Origin: Paracoccus shanxieyensis
GTDB lineage: Bacteria; Pseudomonadota; Alphaproteobacteria; Rhodobacterales; Rhodobacteraceae
DNA: 64,000 nt
NCBI RefSeq assembly: GCF_009711265.1
Contig: NZ_WMII01000002.1
Location: 186,001 to 250,000 of the forward strand
Direction: 5' to 3'
Below, piece by piece: positions 56,829-64,000 of the stretch. The notes under the pieces were generated by a model. The model ran no database searches and was not told the origin of the DNA. It saw nothing but the letters and a program-made list of their open reading frames with translations. The position numbers and the translations under genes were made by a program. The stretch's first letter is position 1, and the number at the start of each line of letters is the position of its first letter.

Positions 56829-57862
56829 AGATTCTTGTGACCGGAGGGGCGGGGTTCATCGGATCCGCCGTGGTTCGGCTGGCGGTGCGCCGCGGACATG
56901 AGGTGGTCAGCCTTGACGCGCTGACCTATGCCGCCAATCTGGAAAACGTGGCGTCGGTGTCGAACAGCCCGCTTTACGCCTTTGAGCAGGCCGATCTGCG
57001 CGACCGTGCCGCGCTGGACCGGGTGCTGGCCACGCACAAGCCCGATGCGATCATGCATCTGGCCGCCGAAAGCCATGTCGACAGATCCATCGACGGGCCG
57101 GGCGATTTCATCGAGACGAACATCACCGGCACCTATAACCTGCTGGAGGCCGCGCGCGCCTATTGGACCGCTGAGGGCCGCCCCGAAGGCTTCCGCCTTC
57201 ACCACATCTCGACCGATGAGGTCTTCGGCTCGCTCGGGGAAACCGGGCAGTTCACCGAAGACACCCCCTATGATCCCCGCAGCCCCTATTCCGCCTCGAA
57301 GGCGGCATCGGACCATCTGGTGCGCGCCTGGCACGAAACCTATGGCCTGCCGGTGGTGCTGACCAATTGTTCCAACAATTACGGGCCGTTCCACTTCCCC
57401 GAAAAGCTGGTGCCGGTCGTCATCCTGAACGCGCTGCATGGCCGTCCCATCCCAGTCTATGGCGATGGCGGCAATGTCCGCGACTGGCTGTATGTCGAAG
57501 ATCATGCCGATGCCCTGCTGCTGGTGCTGGAAAAGGGCGAACTGGGCCGCAGCTACAATATCGGCGGCGAGAATGAGGCGAAAAACATCGATCTGGTGCG
57601 CACGATCTGCGCGCATATGGACCGCCTGCGCCCCGAAAACGCGCCGCATGACAAGCTGATCACCTTCGTCACCGACCGGCCCGGCCATGACCGCCGTTAC
57701 GCCATCGACCCGACCCGTATCCGCGAGGAACTGGGCTGGCGTCCCTCGGTCACGGTCGAGGAGGGGCTGGCGCGCACCGTCGAATGGTATCTGGACAATC
57801 AGGACTGGTGGCAGCCGCTGCTGGCCCGGCAGGGCGTGGGTCAGCGGCTGGGCACGGCATGA
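56825..57862 (+). CDS. rfbB: dTDP-glucose 4,6-dehydratase
   Basis: Second step of the rhamnose pathway. The 345-residue short-chain dehydrogenase has the NAD-binding [11 protein letters not shown] near residue 7, [15 protein letters not shown] near 79, STDEVFGSL near 130 with the catalytic Asp-Glu, and the [10 protein letters not shown] Tyr/Lys pair near 156. It is coupled at both ends (ATGA) to rfbC and rfbD. Confidence 0.96.
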   Translation: MKILVTGGAGFIGSAVVRLAVRRGHEVVSLDALTYAANLENVASVSNSPLYAFEQADLRDRAALDRVLATHKPDAIMHLAAESHVDRSIDGPGDFIETNITGTYNLLEAARAYWTAEGRPEGFRLHHISTDEVFGSLGETGQFTEDTPYDPRSPYSASKAASDHLVRAWHETYGLPVVLTNCSNNYGPFHFPEKLVPVVILNALHGRPIPVYGDGGNVRDWLYVEDHADALLLVLEKGELGRSYNIGGENEAKNIDLVRTICAHMDRLRPENAPHDKLITFVTDRPGHDRRYAIDPTRIREELGWRPSVTVEEGLARTVEWYLDNQDWWQPLLARQGVGQRLGTA

Positions 57863-58710
57863 GCGGACTTCTGGTCTTTGGGCGCACGGGGCAGGTGGCG
57901 ACCGAACTGGCGCGGCAGGCCCCCGATGCGGTGTTTCTGGGCCGCGATCAGGCCGATCTGTCCGACCCTGCCGCCTGTGCCGCAGCCATCCGTGACGCCG
58001 CCCCCGATGCGGTCATCAACGCCGCCGCCTATACCGCCGTCGACCGCGCGGAATCCGAGCCGGATCTGGCCCGCGCCGTCAATACCGATGCGCCCGTTGC
58101 CATGGCGCGGGCCTGCGCCGAGCTGGGGATCCCGTTTGTGCAGATCTCGACCGATTATGTCTTTGACGGCTCGGGCGACCGGCCTTGGGTCGAAAGCGAC
58201 GCCACCGGCCCGCTGGGGGTCTATGGCGCGACGAAACTGGCAGCCGAGCAGGGGATCGCAGCAGCAGGCGGCACATGGGCGGTCCTGCGCACCTCATGGG
58301 TGTTTTCGGCGCATGGTGCGAATTTCGTCAAGACCATGATGCGGCTGGGTGGCCAGCGCGACACGCTGAACGTGGTCGCCGATCAGCATGGCGGACCGAC
58401 CCCGGCTGCCGACATCGCCGCCGCTTGCCTGACCATGACCGCCGCGTTGCGCGATGGGTCGGCCAAGGGCGGCGTCTATCATTTCGCGGGCGCGCCCGAC
58501 ACGACATGGGCGGGCTTTGCGCGGCAGATCATGGCGCAGGCGGACCTTGCCTGTCAGGTCGGCGACATCGCCACCAGCGACTATCCCACTCCGGCGAAAC
58601 GGCCGGGCAATTCGCGGCTTGATTGCACGGCCATCGCCCGCGATTTTGGTATCAGCCGCCCGGATTGGCGCGCGGCCCTGACGGATGTAGTGACGGAGCT
58701 TCAGACATGA
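57859..58710 (+). CDS. rfbD: dTDP-4-dehydrorhamnose reductase
   Basis: Last step, producing dTDP-L-rhamnose with NAD(P)H. The 283-residue protein has the nucleotide-binding VFGRTGQVA near residue 5, [18 protein letters not shown] near 54, [14 protein letters not shown] near 95, and [10 protein letters not shown] near 120 with the catalytic Tyr/Lys. The ATG at 57859 overlaps the rfbB stop; its own stop overlaps the rfbA start. Confidence 0.95.
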   Translation: MSGLLVFGRTGQVATELARQAPDAVFLGRDQADLSDPAACAAAIRDAAPDAVINAAAYTAVDRAESEPDLARAVNTDAPVAMARACAELGIPFVQISTDYVFDGSGDRPWVESDATGPLGVYGATKLAAEQGIAAAGGTWAVLRTSWVFSAHGANFVKTMMRLGGQRDTLNVVADQHGGPTPAADIAAACLTMTAALRDGSAKGGVYHFAGAPDTTWAGFARQIMAQADLACQVGDIATSDYPTPAKRPGNSRLDCTAIARDFGISRPDWRAALTDVVTELQT

Positions 58711-59600
58711 CCGAAGGCAAGACCACGGCAAGCGGGCGCAAGGGCATCATTCTGGCGGGCGGCTCCGGCACGCGGCTTTATCCGATCACCATGGGCGTGT
58801 CGAAGCAGCTTCTGCCGATCTATGACAAGCCGATGATCTATTACCCGATTTCGGTGCTGATGCTGGCCGGGATCCGCGAGATCGCGATCATCACCACGCC
58901 CGAGGATCAGGAACAGTTCCGCCGCCTGCTGGACGATGGCAGCCAGTGGGGCCTGCGCTTTGAATATATCGTGCAGCCGTCGCCTGACGGGCTGGCGCAG
59001 GCCTATATTCTGGCTGAGGAGTTTCTGGCCGGCGCGCCCTCGGCCATGGTGCTGGGCGACAACATCTTTTTCGGCCACGGCCTGCCCCTGCTGCTTGGGG
59101 CGGCGGATGCCAAGGCGCAAGGCGGCACGGTCTTTGGCTACCGCGTTGCCGACCCCGAACGCTATGGCGTCGTGGCCTTCGATGCCGAGGGGCAGGTCAG
59201 TTCGATCATCGAAAAGCCGCCGGTGCCGCCGTCGGATTACGCGGTGACGGGGCTGTATTTCCTTGATGGCACGGCCCCCCAGCGGGCGCGCAGCGTCCAG
59301 CCCTCGGACCGGGGCGAGCTTGAGATCACCACGCTGCTGGAAACCTATCTGCATGACGGCAGCCTGTCGGTCGAGCGCATGGGCCGCGGCTTTGCGTGGC
59401 TGGATACCGGCACCCATGCCAGCCTGCTGGACGCGGGCAATTTCGTGCGCACGCTTGAGCAGCGGCAGGGCCTGCAGACCGGCTGCCCCGATGAGATCGC
59501 GTTCGATCAAGGCTGGATCGACGCGGCGCAACTGGCCGAGCGCGCGAAGAAATTCGCCAAGAACGACTATGGCCGCTATCTGATGCGCCTGCTGGGCTGA
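58707..59600 (+). CDS. rfbA: Glucose-1-phosphate thymidylyltransferase
   Basis: First step of the pathway, forming dTDP-glucose. The 297-residue protein has the nucleotide-binding [16 protein letters not shown] near residue 13, [16 protein letters not shown] near 32, [13 protein letters not shown] near 112 and [15 protein letters not shown] near 230. It is the last gene of rfbCBDA and overlaps rfbD by four bases. More than 400 bases of non-coding, repeat-bearing sequence follow. Confidence 0.96.
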   Translation: MTEGKTTASGRKGIILAGGSGTRLYPITMGVSKQLLPIYDKPMIYYPISVLMLAGIREIAIITTPEDQEQFRRLLDDGSQWGLRFEYIVQPSPDGLAQAYILAEEFLAGAPSAMVLGDNIFFGHGLPLLLGAADAKAQGGTVFGYRVADPERYGVVAFDAEGQVSSIIEKPPVPPSDYAVTGLYFLDGTAPQRARSVQPSDRGELEITTLLETYLHDGSLSVERMGRGFAWLDTGTHASLLDAGNFVRTLEQRQGLQTGCPDEIAFDQGWIDAAQLAERAKKFAKNDYGRYLMRLLG

Positions 59601-59940
59601 CGCGTCCGGGGCGGTCCGTGGCGTTGGCGCGCTAAGTTTTCTGTGCTGGCGGCGCGGGTGGAAGCGGCGGCTACGCGGTTTCTAAGAAAGGCGCGCGCTG
59701 GTCGGGTTGCGGCATTTGTGTGGCTGCCATGGGGTGCGTTGTCCGGCAGTGAGTTGCTTGACGGAGCTTCGCTTGGCGATCGACAGGACGCGTCGGTTTT
59801 GCACAGATCGTTAAGGATCGGCGCGACCCCGCAGGCTGTTGGTGGATCTGGCGCTGTGGCTCGCTTGGCCCGTCGTGCCGCTGAAACGCCCGGACGCGAT
59901 GCGTTTTTTTAATCTTGCGCCGCCATGGGCGACGGATTTG
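59601..59940. other. Non-coding stretch after rfbA
   Basis: Reading frames here (for example 59643-59912) show no recognisable family and lack a good ribosome-binding site. A possible terminator occupies 59884-59910. Otherwise I see nothing assignable. Confidence 0.5.
59884..59910 (+). terminator. Possible intrinsic terminator downstream of rfbCBDA
   Basis: AAACGC pairs with GCGTTT around an 11-base loop and runs into seven consecutive T. The stem is short (6 bp), so it is a moderate candidate; it is the only T-rich hairpin I see in the 283 bases after rfbA. Confidence 0.45.
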
Positions 59941-60003
59941 TCGTGCCTGTCGTGCCTGTCGTGCCTGTCGTGCCTGTCGTGCCTGTCGTGCCTGTCGTGC
60001 CTA
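59941..60003. repeat. 9-bp tandem repeat, about seven units
   Basis: TCGTGCCTG is repeated six times exactly, and a seventh unit ends in A instead of G. The unit length is a multiple of three. The repeat falls in non-coding sequence just beyond the last duplicated glycosyltransferase fragment. Confidence 0.95.
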
Positions 60004-60011
60004 GCTAACAC

Positions 60012-60270
60012 GCCCGTCAGGTCGACCGCCGCAACCGCCCAGCCAGCGCCGCCGCGCCGACCGCAAGCGTGCCACTGCGCGTCTGTCGGTAAAGCCCCAT
60101 CCGCAGCATCAGCATCGCGGCGCGCAGGCCCGCCGCATCAAGCAAACCGCCGAACTGCCGCAAAAGCGGCTGATTTTCTGCGGTGAACAGATGCGAGACA
60201 GGCTCCAACGCCGCTTGGTTCTGCGCCAGCCAGCCCGCAACCTGCCCGTCGCAACGCCTGCTGAACAGCC
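60012..60270 (-). pseudogene. 3' fragment of a GT2 gene, copy 3 of a tandem array
   Basis: On the minus strand this encodes, in one frame and without a start codon, the last 80 or so residues of the adjacent GT2 (AGWLAQNQAALEPVSHLFTAENQ, then AAMLMLRMGLYRQTRSGTLAV, ending RLRRST). It has a 12-base insertion relative to the intact gene (codons for SRRC before DGQ) and several substitutions. It follows copy 2 with a period of 259 bases. It is a remnant or a silent cassette, not an independent gene. Confidence 0.8.
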
Positions 60271-60525
60271 GCGCGTCAGTTCGACCGCCGCAATCGCCCC
60301 GTCAGCGCCGCCGCGTTGACCGCAAGTGTGCGACTGCGCGTCTGTCGGTAAAGCCCCATCCGCAGCATCAGCATCGCGACGGGTGGACCCGAGGCATCCA
60401 GAAAACCGTCGAACTGCCGTAAAGGCAGATGAAATTCTGCGGCGAACAAATGCGAGATCGGCTTCTGCGCCGTTTGGTTCTGGGCCAGCCCGCAACCTGC
60501 CCGTCGCAACGCCTGCTGAACAGCC
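60271..60525 (-). pseudogene. 3' fragment of a GT2 gene, copy 2 of a tandem array
   Basis: A second copy of the GT2 C-terminal coding region, offset 255 bases from the intact 3' end. It carries the same 12-base insertion as copy 3 and a small deletion after the AGW codons that shifts the frame, and it diverges most in the middle (FAAEFHLPLRQFDGFLDASGPPVAM). It ends RLRRSN like the intact gene. A 71-base block spanning its upstream junction (60484-60554) is identical to 60229-60299. Confidence 0.8.
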
Positions 60526-60530
60526 GCGCG

Positions 60531-61466
60531 TCAGTTCGACCGCCGCAATCGCCCGGCCAGCGCCGCCGCGTTGACCGCAAGTGTGCCGCTGCGCGTCTGT
60601 CGGTAAAGCCCCATCCGCAGCATCAGCATCGCGGCGCGTGGACCCGAGGCATCCAGAAAACAGCCGAACTGCCGCAAAAGCCGTTGATTTTCTGCGGTAA
60701 ACAGATGCGAGACAGGCTCCAGCGCCGCTTGGTTCTGCGCCAGCCACCCCGCGAATTGCCCGTCGAACAGCATCCCGAACCGCGCGGCGCGCGCGCGCGT
60801 GGTATCGTTGCGCCCCATGACATTGGCAGAGTGCTGCCGATACAGCACGACCTGAGCCTTGTCGCGAAAGATGTCCGCACCTGCTCCGGCAAGCAGCTGA
60901 TAGGTCCACCAGTCATGCGAAACGATCTTTGCCTGCGTCGCGGCAACGATTCCGCGCTGCAACAGCCGCAAGGCTGCGGCGTTCGCGACCGTGGTATTGC
61001 CTGGCAGGCAGGCCTGTATCAGCGCATTGCGCAAGCCGAACGGTCCCGGAAAATGCGGCGCAGGCGCAAGCGGATGCAAGTCATGGTCGCAGATCGTGGT
61101 GCGCGCGGCATAGACCGCGGGTCCCGTCCGTTGCGACAGATGTGCGACCGCGCGGGCCAGCTTGTCGGGCTGCCACAGATCGTCCTGATCGCAATAGGCA
61201 AACCAGCTGTCGCCCTCGACCTTTTCCAGCAGTTGCAGAAAATTCGCTGTCGCCCCCTGACAAGGACCGTCGGTCAGCCGGATGCGCCCATCGCCCAGCT
61301 GGTCCGCATAGCGCGCCACGATCTGCCGGGTCGCGTCGGTCGAGCCGTCATCGGATACGATCAACTGCCAGTCCGGGAAGCTTTGCCCCAGAATGCTGTC
61401 CAGTTGTGTCGGCAGGTAATCCGCACCATTGCGGGTCGCCATGATGATGGTGATCAGGGGGCGCAA
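60531..61466 (-). CDS. Glycosyltransferase family 2 downstream of fliL
   Basis: A 311-residue GT-A transferase. It has ITIIMATRNGADYLPTQLDSIL at the start, LIVSDDGSTDATRQIV near residue 35, YCDQDDLWQPDKLARA near 90 with the DxD metal site, and SHDWWTYQLLAGAGADIF near 182. The pattern resembles rhamnosyl-type transferases. It follows fliL by 61 bases on the same strand, so it may be read from the flagellar operon and could act in flagellin or surface glycan glycosylation; this is inference. Its last 80 codons are repeated twice immediately downstream. Confidence 0.9.
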   Translation of the reverse strand: MRPLITIIMATRNGADYLPTQLDSILGQSFPDWQLIVSDDGSTDATRQIVARYADQLGDGRIRLTDGPCQGATANFLQLLEKVEGDSWFAYCDQDDLWQPDKLARAVAHLSQRTGPAVYAARTTICDHDLHPLAPAPHFPGPFGLRNALIQACLPGNTTVANAAALRLLQRGIVAATQAKIVSHDWWTYQLLAGAGADIFRDKAQVVLYRQHSANVMGRNDTTRARAARFGMLFDGQFAGWLAQNQAALEPVSHLFTAENQRLLRQFGCFLDASGPRAAMLMLRMGLYRQTRSGTLAVNAAALAGRLRRSN

Positions 61467-61527
61467 GGCACGTCCTTTATGCAGCAGGTCGATCCTGACC
61501 TATCGCAATCCGGTGCCCCTGCGCCAG

Positions 61528-62070
61528 TTATTGCTCTTGCCGGGCGATATCCTCGATCAGAACACGGTTGATATCCGGGCCGCTGGCGGTCCGGGCTGCG
61601 GCCAGCAAGGCCTTGCGCAGCCGGTCCTGACTGGGTTCTGCGGTGAAATTGCCGTCGAACGCGCCGGTATTGGCCTCGATCATCAGCCCGTTCAGCAGGG
61701 CATCACGCAGGCGATGCTCTTGCGCCTCGATGCGAGGGCGGGCGTCGCCCGGGATTTCCAGCGTCAGGGACAGCACCATGACCGCGTCCGTCCTGCCATT
61801 GCGCATCACCGGCACGAAGAACTGGTTTGGGAACTTGAACCAGTCCTGGGCCGCGGCCTCGCCCTCGGGCTTGGCTGGCTCATGCGCGGGGGCTTCGTCT
61901 TCGGCTTTCGCGTCATGCGCGGCCTCGGGCTTTTCGGCCTCGGCATGGCCGTCGGCCTTTTCGTGGCCATCGGTCTTGGCGTCGGCCTTGCCGCTGCCCA
62001 GCATATCGCCGCCGACAGCGCCGCCCAGAAAGGCCAGCAGGGGCAGCACAAGCATCAGGATCTTCTTCAT
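61528..62070 (-). CDS. fliL: Flagellar basal body-associated protein FliL
   Basis: A 180-residue single-span protein that surrounds the stator near the MS ring. An N-terminal membrane segment (MLVLPLLAFLGGAVGGDML) is followed by a low-complexity Ala/Glu/Lys/His-rich linker (about residues 28-72) and a periplasmic domain with FKFPNQFFVPVMRNGRTDAVMVLSLTLEI and EHRLRDALLNGLM. The acidic linker is unusually long. It lies 15 bases after flgH. Confidence 0.9.
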   Translation of the reverse strand: MKKILMLVLPLLAFLGGAVGGDMLGSGKADAKTDGHEKADGHAEAEKPEAAHDAKAEDEAPAHEPAKPEGEAAAQDWFKFPNQFFVPVMRNGRTDAVMVLSLTLEIPGDARPRIEAQEHRLRDALLNGLMIEANTGAFDGNFTAEPSQDRLRKALLAAARTASGPDINRVLIEDIARQEQ

Positions 62071-62085
62071 CTTGGGCGTCCCCTG

Positions 62086-62820
62086 TCAGTAGGGCAAAAG
62101 AATATCGGCCACCTGCTGGCCATAGCGCGGCTGCTGCACATCGCTGATCTGGCCCCGCCCGCCATAGGCGATCCGGGCACCCGCGATGCGGTCATAGGCG
62201 ATTTCGTTGCGTCGCCCGATATCCGAGGGGCGGACAAAGCCGCTGACGGTCAGCACGCGGATCTCATAGTTCACGCGCACCTCTTGCGAGCCTTCGATGC
62301 GCAGGACGCCGTTCGGTAGCCGCTCGATCACGGTCGCCGCGACCCTCAGGGTGATCTTGTCCTTGCGACTGATATTGCCGCTGCCCTTGAAGGTCGACGA
62401 TCCCTTGGCTTCGGCCAGTTCGTCCATGCTGGCGCCTTCGGGCAGGATCTCATCGATACGCTGCGACAGACCTGCCATCGCCGGGATGCTGACCTTGTCC
62501 GAAGAACTGCGGCTGCGCCCCGAGCTGTTCTGGATCGAGGCCTGATCGTTGATCTCGATCACCACGGTCAGGATGTCGCCCCGGTTCGAGGCGCGGCGAT
62601 CCGCAACCAGCGAATTCTGCGACACCGACCACAGCGATGCGGCGCTGTCCGGCCGCGCCGGCAGTTCGGGAATGACCGGCGCGGTCATTGCCTCATATTC
62701 GGCGCTAGTGGCGGCCTCGGTCATCTGAGGCGTGCGTCCGACCTGACTGACGCGCCCGCAGGCCGAGACGCCGATTGCCAGAAGCCCGCAGGCCAGAAGA
62801 AGCTGCGCATTCTGTCGCAT
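62086..62820 (-). CDS. flgH: Flagellar L-ring protein FlgH
   Basis: An outer-membrane lipoprotein of the rod bushing, 244 residues. The signal peptide ends in a lipobox (GVSAC, Cys about 21). Conserved parts are SLWSVSQNSLVADRRASNRGDILTVVIEINDQA, NSSGRSRSSSDKV and the end VSGFVRPSDIGRRNEIAYDRIAGARIAYGGRG. It follows flgA by nine bases and precedes fliL. Confidence 0.96.
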   Translation of the reverse strand: MRQNAQLLLACGLLAIGVSACGRVSQVGRTPQMTEAATSAEYEAMTAPVIPELPARPDSAASLWSVSQNSLVADRRASNRGDILTVVIEINDQASIQNSSGRSRSSSDKVSIPAMAGLSQRIDEILPEGASMDELAEAKGSSTFKGSGNISRKDKITLRVAATVIERLPNGVLRIEGSQEVRVNYEIRVLTVSGFVRPSDIGRRNEIAYDRIAGARIAYGGRGQISDVQQPRYGQQVADILLPY

Positions 62821-62829
62821 GTGATTTTC

Positions 62830-63246
62830 CTAGTTCTGCGCCACGATCACCGAGCCGTCGGGCGCAACGCGCCCCACGACCGTGACCCGTGAGCTGTTGT
62901 TGAGCACGCGCACCATCTCTCCGACACTGCCCGCCGCCATGGCGCGGCCCTCGGCTTCGATGCGCAGGGCGCCGCGTTCAAAGATGATGGTGACGATCTG
63001 GTTGCGATCGACCAGCTTGGGCGATGCGACATGGCGCGGCTGCACCGGGCGGCCTTCGGCGACCATGACCTGCAATTGCTGGCCCACAACCTGATCCAGA
63101 TCGCCGATGCCGCCTTGCTGACCGGGGTCCATGCGGACATCTTGCGGCAGGATCACCATGCCGGCGCTGAGCGTTCGGGTGGCCACGACGGAATCGGCCT
63201 GCGCAGGCGGGGCAGACAGGGCAAGAAGCGCCAGAACGACCCGCAT
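62830..63246 (-). CDS. flgA: Flagellar P-ring assembly chaperone FlgA
   Basis: A 138-residue periplasmic chaperone for P-ring assembly. A short signal peptide (MRVVLALLALSAPPAQA) precedes the SAF-like domain with TRTLSAGMVILPQDV, QQLQVMVAEGRPVQPRHVASP and VRVLNNSSRVTVVGRVAPDGSV. It is shorter than the enterobacterial protein (about 220 residues), a form common in alphaproteobacteria. The ATG shares one base with the flgG stop. Confidence 0.93.
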   Translation of the reverse strand: MRVVLALLALSAPPAQADSVVATRTLSAGMVILPQDVRMDPGQQGGIGDLDQVVGQQLQVMVAEGRPVQPRHVASPKLVDRNQIVTIIFERGALRIEAEGRAMAAGSVGEMVRVLNNSSRVTVVGRVAPDGSVIVAQN

Positions 63247-64000
63247 CAGCGCACCTGCACCGTGGCACCCAGCATCTGGTCGGCGGCGGTGATGACCTTC
63301 GAATTCAGCTCATAACCGCGCTGCGCCTTGATAAGCTCGGTGATCTCGCGCACGGGGTCGACGGCGCTTTCCTCCAGATAGCCTGCGCGCAAGGTGCCCA
63401 GGCCCTCCTCGCCGGGGGCGGCGACAAGCGGCAGACCCGAGGCGGTGGTTTCCAGAAACAGATTGCCGCCGGTCGCCTCAAGGCCCTTTTCGTTGACGAA
63501 ATTCGCCAGCGTGATCTGGCCAAGGTTTTCGGGTTCGACCTGATCGGCGAAAAACGCCATCACCTCGCCCGCGGGGCTGATCGCGATGCTGCGGGCCTCT
63601 TGCGGGATGGTGATGTCGGGAACCAGCGGATAGCCCTCGGAGGTAACGATCTGCCCCTCGGCCGAGCGTTTCAGGCTGCCGTCGCGCGTGTAAGCCGAGT
63701 TTCCGGCGGGCATCTGGACCTCCAGATAGCCGTTTCCTTCGATCGCGATGTCCAGATCGCCTCCGGTCTGCACCGGGCTGCCCTGGCCCAGCATGACGGT
63801 AACGGCGGCGGGGCGTACCCCAAGGCCAAGCTGCACACCCGCCGGCACCATCGCGCCGTTGGTGGCGGTCAGCGTGCCGGGGCGTGTGGCCTGCTGATAT
63901 TGCAGGTCGGCAAATTCGGCGCGGCGCGGGTTGTATCCCGTGGTCGACATGTTCGCGAGGTTGTTCGAGATGACCTCGACGCGCATCTGCTGTGCGCTCA
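63246..64000 (-). CDS. flgG: Flagellar distal rod protein FlgG (5' end cut by window)
   Basis: Distal rod subunit. The frame is open to the window edge; the visible part starts SAQQMRVEVISNNLANMSTTGYNP, so about ten N-terminal residues are missing. Family marks are GYNPRRAEFADLQYQQ, QTGGDLDIAIEGNGYLEVQ, and the C-terminal helix YLEESAVDPVREITELIKAQRGYELNSKVITAADQML. It is followed directly by flgA, flgH and fliL. Confidence 0.97.
   Translation of the reverse strand, partial: SAQQMRVEVISNNLANMSTTGYNPRRAEFADLQYQQATRPGTLTATNGAMVPAGVQLGLGVRPAAVTVMLGQGSPVQTGGDLDIAIEGNGYLEVQMPAGNSAYTRDGSLKRSAEGQIVTSEGYPLVPDITIPQEARSIAISPAGEVMAFFADQVEPENLGQITLANFVNEKGLEATGGNLFLETTASGLPLVAAPGEEGLGTLRAGYLEESAVDPVREITELIKAQRGYELNSKVITAADQMLGATVQVR

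Noticed and set aside
59941-60003. CRISPR array
   Set aside because: The repeats are 9 bases and directly adjacent, with no spacers, and no cas genes are in the window.
59811-60011. A minus-strand frame with an RHD tripeptide repeat
   Set aside because: It is only the translation of the 9-bp tandem repeat and has no ribosome-binding site or conserved flanks.
60109-60909. A 266-codon minus-strand frame crossing the GT2 3' copies
   Set aside because: It is out of frame with the GT2 and Arg/Ala/Gly-rich; the copies themselves align in the GT2 frame.

Overview
The window looks like chromosomal DNA of a Paracoccus-like alphaproteobacterium (Rhodobacterales). The basis is high GC with strong third-position G/C bias, several Hint/RTX secreted proteins, an ExoY-type polysaccharide locus, the gene order flgG-flgA-flgH-fliL, and dense operons with ATGA or GTGA junctions. 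The genus is inferred from gene content, not from a search.

Layout. 1-2505 (minus): mutS, cut at its 3' end. 2644-3483: an exported hydratase-fold protein. 3623-7472: a four-gene ABC importer of the polyamine/iron type (binding protein, two permeases, ATPase). 7616-11953: two tandem secreted RTX-Hint proteins. 12103-37065: a large exopolysaccharide locus with glycosyltransferases, a Wzy-like polymerase, the ExoY priming transferase, a Wzz/GumC-type co-polymerase, a CpsD-like ATPase homologue and a Wzx-like flippase. Embedded in it is an operon (15686-28115) of a type I polyketide synthase, a family 2 glycosyltransferase, an unusual NRPS and a 4'-phosphopantetheinyl transferase. 37085-42993: tRNA hydroxylase trhO and the NAD genes pncA, pncB and nadE, with a third Hint gene between pncB and nadE. 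43123-48183: a secreted MORN-repeat protein, a small membrane protein, a DUF1992/TetR pair behind a perfect palindrome, and a nitrilase/GNAT/SnoaL operon. 48331-59600: phosphomannomutase, capsule ABC exporter genes kpsT, kpsE and kpsM, a 52-unit RTX protein, and rfbCBDA for dTDP-L-rhamnose. 59601-60530: a 9-bp tandem repeat and two 3' fragments of the adjacent glycosyltransferase gene. 60531-64000 (minus): that glycosyltransferase downstream of fliL, flgH, flgA and flgG (5' end cut).

How it fits together. Most of the window builds and exports cell-surface material. rfbCBDA and manB supply sugar nucleotides, ExoY primes the lipid carrier, the glycosyltransferases extend the unit, Wzx/Wzy/Wzz flip and polymerise it, and KpsTEM offers a second, ABC-dependent export route. 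The most unusual element is the PKS/NRPS operon. The NRPS has an N-terminal formyltransferase-like domain, an adenylation domain whose specificity residues read close to the glycine code, a luciferase-like monooxygenase inserted inside that adenylation domain, and a carrier domain with no release domain. The PKS has one elongation module, no loading domain and a C-terminal thioesterase. Together they could form a two-step line making a short modified glycine-derived acyl group. The intervening glycosyltransferase and the surrounding locus suggest a glycosylated or polysaccharide-attached product, which is inference. I saw no tRNA, rRNA, CRISPR array or intact insertion sequence.
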